From contig JAOPVI010000183.1 in the NCBI GenBank assembly GCA_025966225.1, positions 1 through 34,320 on the forward strand: DNA of 34,320 nt, written 5' to 3'. Positions within the stretch are counted from its first letter, which is position 1. Each line of letters opens with the position of its first letter. Source of the DNA: Mycobacterium sp. (GTDB lineage: Bacteria > Actinomycetota > Actinomycetes > Mycobacteriales > Mycobacteriaceae). Shown piece by piece: positions 31,012 to 34,320 of this stretch. Made by a program: the position numbers and the translations under genes. The notes under the pieces are model-generated. The model was not told the origin of the DNA. It saw only the letters and a list, made by a program, of their open reading frames with translations, and made no database searches.

Positions 31012-33377
31012 AGGCCCGCAGGTCGGCGGCTGGTCGCCCCGACCTCCTCGAGTTCGGCGAGCTCCGCGGTCGACTTGCCCAGAACCTCGGTCAGTACTTC
31101 GACGGTGTGCTGGCCGTACAACGGCGCTGGGGTGGAGATCCAGCTGCGTGGGCGACTCGCAAAGGTGAATGGCAGGCCGGTGGTCTTGAAGCTTCCCGCG
31201 ACCGGATGGTCGACGACCTCCCAGAACCCGCGTGCGGCCAGTTGTTCGTCGCGGAGTAGCTCGGCCGCGGGCACCACCGGAGCGGCGGCAATTCCGTGCG
31301 CCCGCAGCCGCTTGGCCGCGTCGCCGACGGTCCGCTGCGAAGTCCATTCGCCGATCAACTTGTCGAGCTCGTCGGCTTGTCGGCGCCGACCCGCTTCGCC
31401 GTGCAGGGTGGCGTCGGTCGCGAGCGCCGCGGGCCCGATCAGCGTGGCCAGCGCAGCCCAGGCCCCGTCATTCAGTACCGCGATGGCGACCCACTCGTCG
31501 TCGCCCGCGCACCGGTAGACGCCCTGGGGGCAGGCACCCGGTCCGCGGTTTCCGTTGCGGCGCAACTCGATGCCGTTCAGTGAATACTCGAGCACGGCCT
31601 CGGCGGCGACGTTCAACGCCGCTTCCACCATCGTCGATTCGACGTGAACACCGGTGCCGGTGCGGTCCCGGATGCTCAGCGCGGCAATCGCGGCGAAGGC
31701 CGCATGCAGGCCAGCGAGGGGATCGCACGCGCCACGTGGGATCACTGGTGGCCCGTCGGCCGGTCCGGTCATCCAGGCCATTCCGCTGGCCTGTTCCATC
31801 GTCTGCGCGAATCCGACCCGGTCGCGCCATGGACCGTCCAACCCGAACGCGGGCATCCGGACCATCGTCGCCGTTGGATTGGTGGCGTGCACCACGTCCC
31901 ATTCGAGCTGGAAGTTGGCCATCACCCGCGGGGAGAAGTTCTCGACGACCAGGTCGGCCCAGGCGATGAGTTCCAGCGCGGACGCGCGCCCCTGAGGCGA
32001 GCCGAGTTCGAGGCTGATACCGCGTTTGTTGGTATTGCTGCACTGGAAGACCGGCCCCCATTCCCACCACTGGTCACGGCCCGGTGCCCGCCCGCCCGCG
32101 AAGCGCATGCCGTCAGGACGACGTACCCCTTCGATCTTGATCACGTCGGCGCCCAACGCGGCCAGCACCTGGGTTGCGAACGGACCGGCCCAGAACGCGG
32201 TGAAGTCCACGACGCGTATCCCGGACAGCGGCAACGCGGTTGCGTCCCGCGTTGTCTTCGCTTGCCCTGTCGGCGCCTGCACATCTGGGTCCCGCTGCCA
32301 TGGCACCCGACCGTTGTCCGCGCCGAGTGCAGGGGCGGCGGCCGGCGGACGGGTGGGAATGGCCGCGCTGCGGTAGGGCACCCGCGGAGCGACGGCGCCG
32401 CTCTCCGAGGTGAGGAACACGCCGCGCTCGACGTAGTGGTCGACCTTGGTGATGGTCTGCGGGTCGGCGATCGGGGCCACTGGAATGCGGAAAGCCGTTG
32501 CCAGTTCGATGACTTCGTCGGTCGTCCTGGTGGCCGCCCACCCGTGCACCATGGTCAGGAACTCGTCGCGGCGCCGGATCCGCCCTGGCATCGACGCCAG
32601 TTCGCCGTCGTCGAGCAGGTCCGCCCGGTCGATGAGCACCAGGAAGTCCTGGAACTGCTGCGCGGTGATGGTGCAGAAGCCCACCATCCCGTCGGCGGTC
32701 GGCACGATGGACGGCAGTTCGAGACTGCGCCGCCACAAGGCCTGGTCGTCGCCGAGCACACTCGCCGACACCGCGCCAAGCGAACCCATTGCGATCACCA
32801 TGGCCTCGTACAGCGAGAGGTCGATGGTCTCTCCAACGCCGGTGCGCACCGCCGCCGCGGCGGCCACGGCGGCGTAGGCGCCCGCGAACCATTCGCCGAT
32901 CCGGCCGCCGGCCTGCATCGGCTCCGAGCCTGGCCAGCCGCGTCCTCCGATGGAGCCGCAAAGTGCTTGCAGCAGAAACTCGTTCACCTGGAGACCGCTG
33001 TCGACGTACGGGCCCGTCGTTCCGAACGGCGTGATCGCGACCACCACCGCGGACGGGCGCGCGGCGGCGGTCACGTCGGCCAGCGCCCAACCCGCGGCCA
33101 GGTCGGTGATGACGACGTCCGCGGTGGCGAGCAGGTCAGCGACCTCCGAAGAGGTCGAGTCGCCGACCACCGACCGCTTACCCGCCGCGAGGTAGCCGAA
33201 CAGCGCACCCTCACCCGTATCCGGTCGCGCGCGCCAGCGTCGCATCGGGTCACCGCTTGGTGGCTCGACCTTGACCACCGTGGCACCCGCGTCCGTGAAC
33301 ATCTTGCCGCAGTAGGCAGTTGGGATTCCGGTGGCGAGTTCGAGTACCCGCAGTTTCGTGTAGGGCAACTGCGCCAC
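31008..33377 (-). CDS. Fused tandem class III CoA-transferase (CaiB/BaiF)
   Basis: A 789-residue protein made of two family III CoA-transferase units, each normally about 380-400 residues. Unit 1 (about 5-375) starts 'LRVLELATGIPTAYCGKMF'; unit 2 (about 384-780) starts 'IRVVDFTAFWAGPFATQVL'. These enzymes move CoA between acids through an Asp-linked aspartyl-CoA. Unit 2 keeps the expected Asp552 in 'ACDPLAGLHAA'. In unit 1 the corresponding place reads 'IGEWFAGAYAA' with Glu162, so it may be structural or altered. The normal enzyme is an interlocked dimer, so the fusion could act as a pseudo-dimer. The GTG at 33377 is one base from the preceding stop. It likely activates the pathway substrate as a CoA ester. 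Confidence 0.9.
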   Translation of the reverse strand: MAQLPYTKLRVLELATGIPTAYCGKMFTDAGATVVKVEPPSGDPMRRWRARPDTGEGALFGYLAAGKRSVVGDSTSSEVADLLATADVVITDLAAGWALADVTAAARPSAVVVAITPFGTTGPYVDSGLQVNEFLLQALCGSIGGRGWPGSEPMQAGGRIGEWFAGAYAAVAAAAAVRTGVGETIDLSLYEAMVIAMGSLGAVSASVLGDDQALWRRSLELPSIVPTADGMVGFCTITAQQFQDFLVLIDRADLLDDGELASMPGRIRRRDEFLTMVHGWAATRTTDEVIELATAFRIPVAPIADPQTITKVDHYVERGVFLTSESGAVAPRVPYRSAAIPTRPPAAAPALGADNGRVPWQRDPDVQAPTGQAKTTRDATALPLSGIRVVDFTAFWAGPFATQVLAALGADVIKIEGVRRPDGMRFAGGRAPGRDQWWEWGPVFQCSNTNKRGISLELGSPQGRASALELIAWADLVVENFSPRVMANFQLEWDVVHATNPTATMVRMPAFGLDGPWRDRVGFAQTMEQASGMAWMTGPADGPPVIPRGACDPLAGLHAAFAAIAALSIRDRTGTGVHVESTMVEAALNVAAEAVLEYSLNGIELRRNGNRGPGACPQGVYRCAGDDEWVAIAVLNDGAWAALATLIGPAALATDATLHGEAGRRRQADELDKLIGEWTSQRTVGDAAKRLRAHGIAAAPVVPAAELLRDEQLAARGFWEVVDHPVAGSFKTTGLPFTFASRPRSWISTPAPLYGQHTVEVLTEVLGKSTAELAELEEVGATSRRPAGL

Positions 33378-33378
33378 T

Positions 33379-34320
33379 CTAGCTGCCCAGGGTCGTTGCC
33401 CGGCCCGCGATTCCGGCGGCCTCCACCATCCTGGCTTGACCGAACGCCGTCATGCGTGCCCACGCGTCGCGGTCACGTTGGCTGGCCTCGCGGCCGACGT
33501 GTGTCACGACGTCGACGTCGACCGCCTGGGCCCTGAGGTATCCGGCGCGCGCGTGCTCCTTGGGGATGTGCTGGAACGGGTCGAACGAGTATGCGGCCAT
33601 GGCGTTTTCATGGGTGATCTTGTTGATGACGGCGTCGTCGAGGTGGCCCATCGTGTCAACGACGTCCTCTGGGGCGAACGGCCAGTTGCTGTCCGAATGA
33701 GGGAAGTCCGACTCCCAGCACAGCATGTCCTCGTTGAACCAGTCCATGTTCTGGACACCGACCTTGTCGCTGATGAAGCAGGTGTACAGGTGCCTCTTGA
33801 ACACGTCGGTCGGGCCGTCGTACCCCTTCGGGAATTTGGCTGCGGTCCAACCGGAGTGGCGGTCGAGCACGTGCTCTGCGCGCCAGAGGAAGTACGGGAT
33901 CCACCCGACGTCACCCTCGGTCAACGAGAACTTGAGGTCGGGAAAGTCTTCGTAGAACTCGGCCCAGATCAGTTCGATCAGCGTGTACATGCTCATCATC
34001 GACGATCCGGTCATGTTGACGCTCGGCGGCGCATCCAACGAGAACATCGGAGCCCGCGACGATGATCCGACGTGCGTGCACAGCACCGTCTTTCGCTCGC
34101 ACGCCGCTTCGAACAACGGGTACCAGTGTTTGGTGTGGATGCTGGGCATGTTCAGCGCTTCGGGGTTTTCGGAGAAGGTCACCGCGTGACAACCCTTGTC
34201 CGCCAAGCGCTTGAGCTCCTTGGCTGCCTCGTCGACGTCGAACAGCGGAAGGATTCCGCATGGGATGAACCGTCCCGGGTATGCGCCGCACCATTCGTCG
34301 ACGTGCCAGTCGTTGTAGGC
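33379..34320 (-). CDS. Amidohydrolase-2 family protein (5' end outside window)
   Basis: The reading frame runs from the window end leftward to TAG at 33379-33381, giving 313 residues of the C-terminal part. Features include 'YNDWHVDEWCGAYPGRFIP', 'CTHVGSSS', 'TEGDVGWIPYFLWRAEHVLDRH' and 'WESDFPHSDSNWP'. These match the amidohydrolase 2 TIM-barrel family (PF04909, related to ACMSD decarboxylases), where His and Asp ligands bind a metal. Members decarboxylate or hydrolyse aromatic or cyclic acids. It ends one base before the CoA-transferase start, so it is an early gene of this operon. An internal TTG at 34206 is not the start; codons before it clearly belong to the protein. Confidence 0.88.
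   Translation of the reverse strand, partial: AYNDWHVDEWCGAYPGRFIPCGILPLFDVDEAAKELKRLADKGCHAVTFSENPEALNMPSIHTKHWYPLFEAACERKTVLCTHVGSSSRAPMFSLDAPPSVNMTGSSMMSMYTLIELIWAEFYEDFPDLKFSLTEGDVGWIPYFLWRAEHVLDRHSGWTAAKFPKGYDGPTDVFKRHLYTCFISDKVGVQNMDWFNEDMLCWESDFPHSDSNWPFAPEDVVDTMGHLDDAVINKITHENAMAAYSFDPFQHIPKEHARAGYLRAQAVDVDVVTHVGREASQRDRDAWARMTAFGQARMVEAAGIAGRATTLGS

Noticed and set aside
31644..33536. Long plus-strand open frame opposite the CoA-transferase
   Set aside because: No recognisable domain; the minus-strand gene has two full CoA-transferase units.

Overview
This window looks like a chromosomal segment of a Mycobacterium/Mycolicibacterium-type actinobacterium. The DNA is high-GC, GTG starts are common, and stop/start overlaps of the ATGA or GTGA type are frequent. 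The gene content is typically mycobacterial: a cutinase-family esterase, a hemophore-like heme-binding protein, a PepD/HtrA protease, a DUF4185 secreted protein, a class I fructose-bisphosphate aldolase and a CoA-linked catabolic operon. I saw no rRNA, tRNA, CRISPR array, IS element or prophage.

Region 1 (1-5.4 kb) holds the tail of an NADP/F420-type oxidoreductase and an MmyB-type regulator. It also has a quinone-reductase remnant, a secreted Pro/Thr/Ser-rich protein, a secreted-protein gene broken by three frameshifts, a strong terminator and two small membrane proteins. Region 2 (5.4-12 kb) is a galactose module. DeoR regulator-galT-galK run leftward; a sodium/solute symporter and a small membrane protein run rightward from a shared regulatory region; a GH27 alpha-galactosidase lipoprotein converges on them. 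Together they suggest release of galactose at the cell surface, Na+-coupled uptake, and phosphorylation with uridylyl transfer in the cytoplasm.

Region 3 (12.2-17.9 kb) contains a cutinase, a GT39/ArnT-like membrane glycosyltransferase, a decayed second cutinase, PepD and a small secreted repeat protein. Region 4 (18-24.9 kb) has a polar amino-acid-type ABC transporter (binding protein, permease, ATPase, with overlapping genes), an extended SDR, aldolase, a DUF4185 protein and two small secreted proteins, one hemophore-like.

Region 5 (24.9-27.5 kb) is an RsbQ-RsbP pair (alpha/beta hydrolase plus PAS-PP2C phosphatase) next to a divergently transcribed STAS anti-anti-sigma protein. This resembles the energy-stress arm of Bacillus sigma-B control. 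Region 6 (27.5-34.3 kb) is a tightly packed leftward operon: amidohydrolase (cut by the window end), fused tandem CoA-transferase, alpha/beta hydrolase, a small unknown protein, a thiolase-like protein without the usual acylating cysteine, a DUF35 zinc-ribbon/OB protein and a PadR regulator. It is probably a catabolic pathway for an unidentified carboxylic or lipid-like substrate.

The most interesting parts are the RsbQ-RsbP-STAS module, the thiolase/DUF35 and tandem CoA-transferase operon, and the galactose locus with its repeated operator-like motifs. All functional calls rest on reading the sequence and family knowledge; no database search was run.
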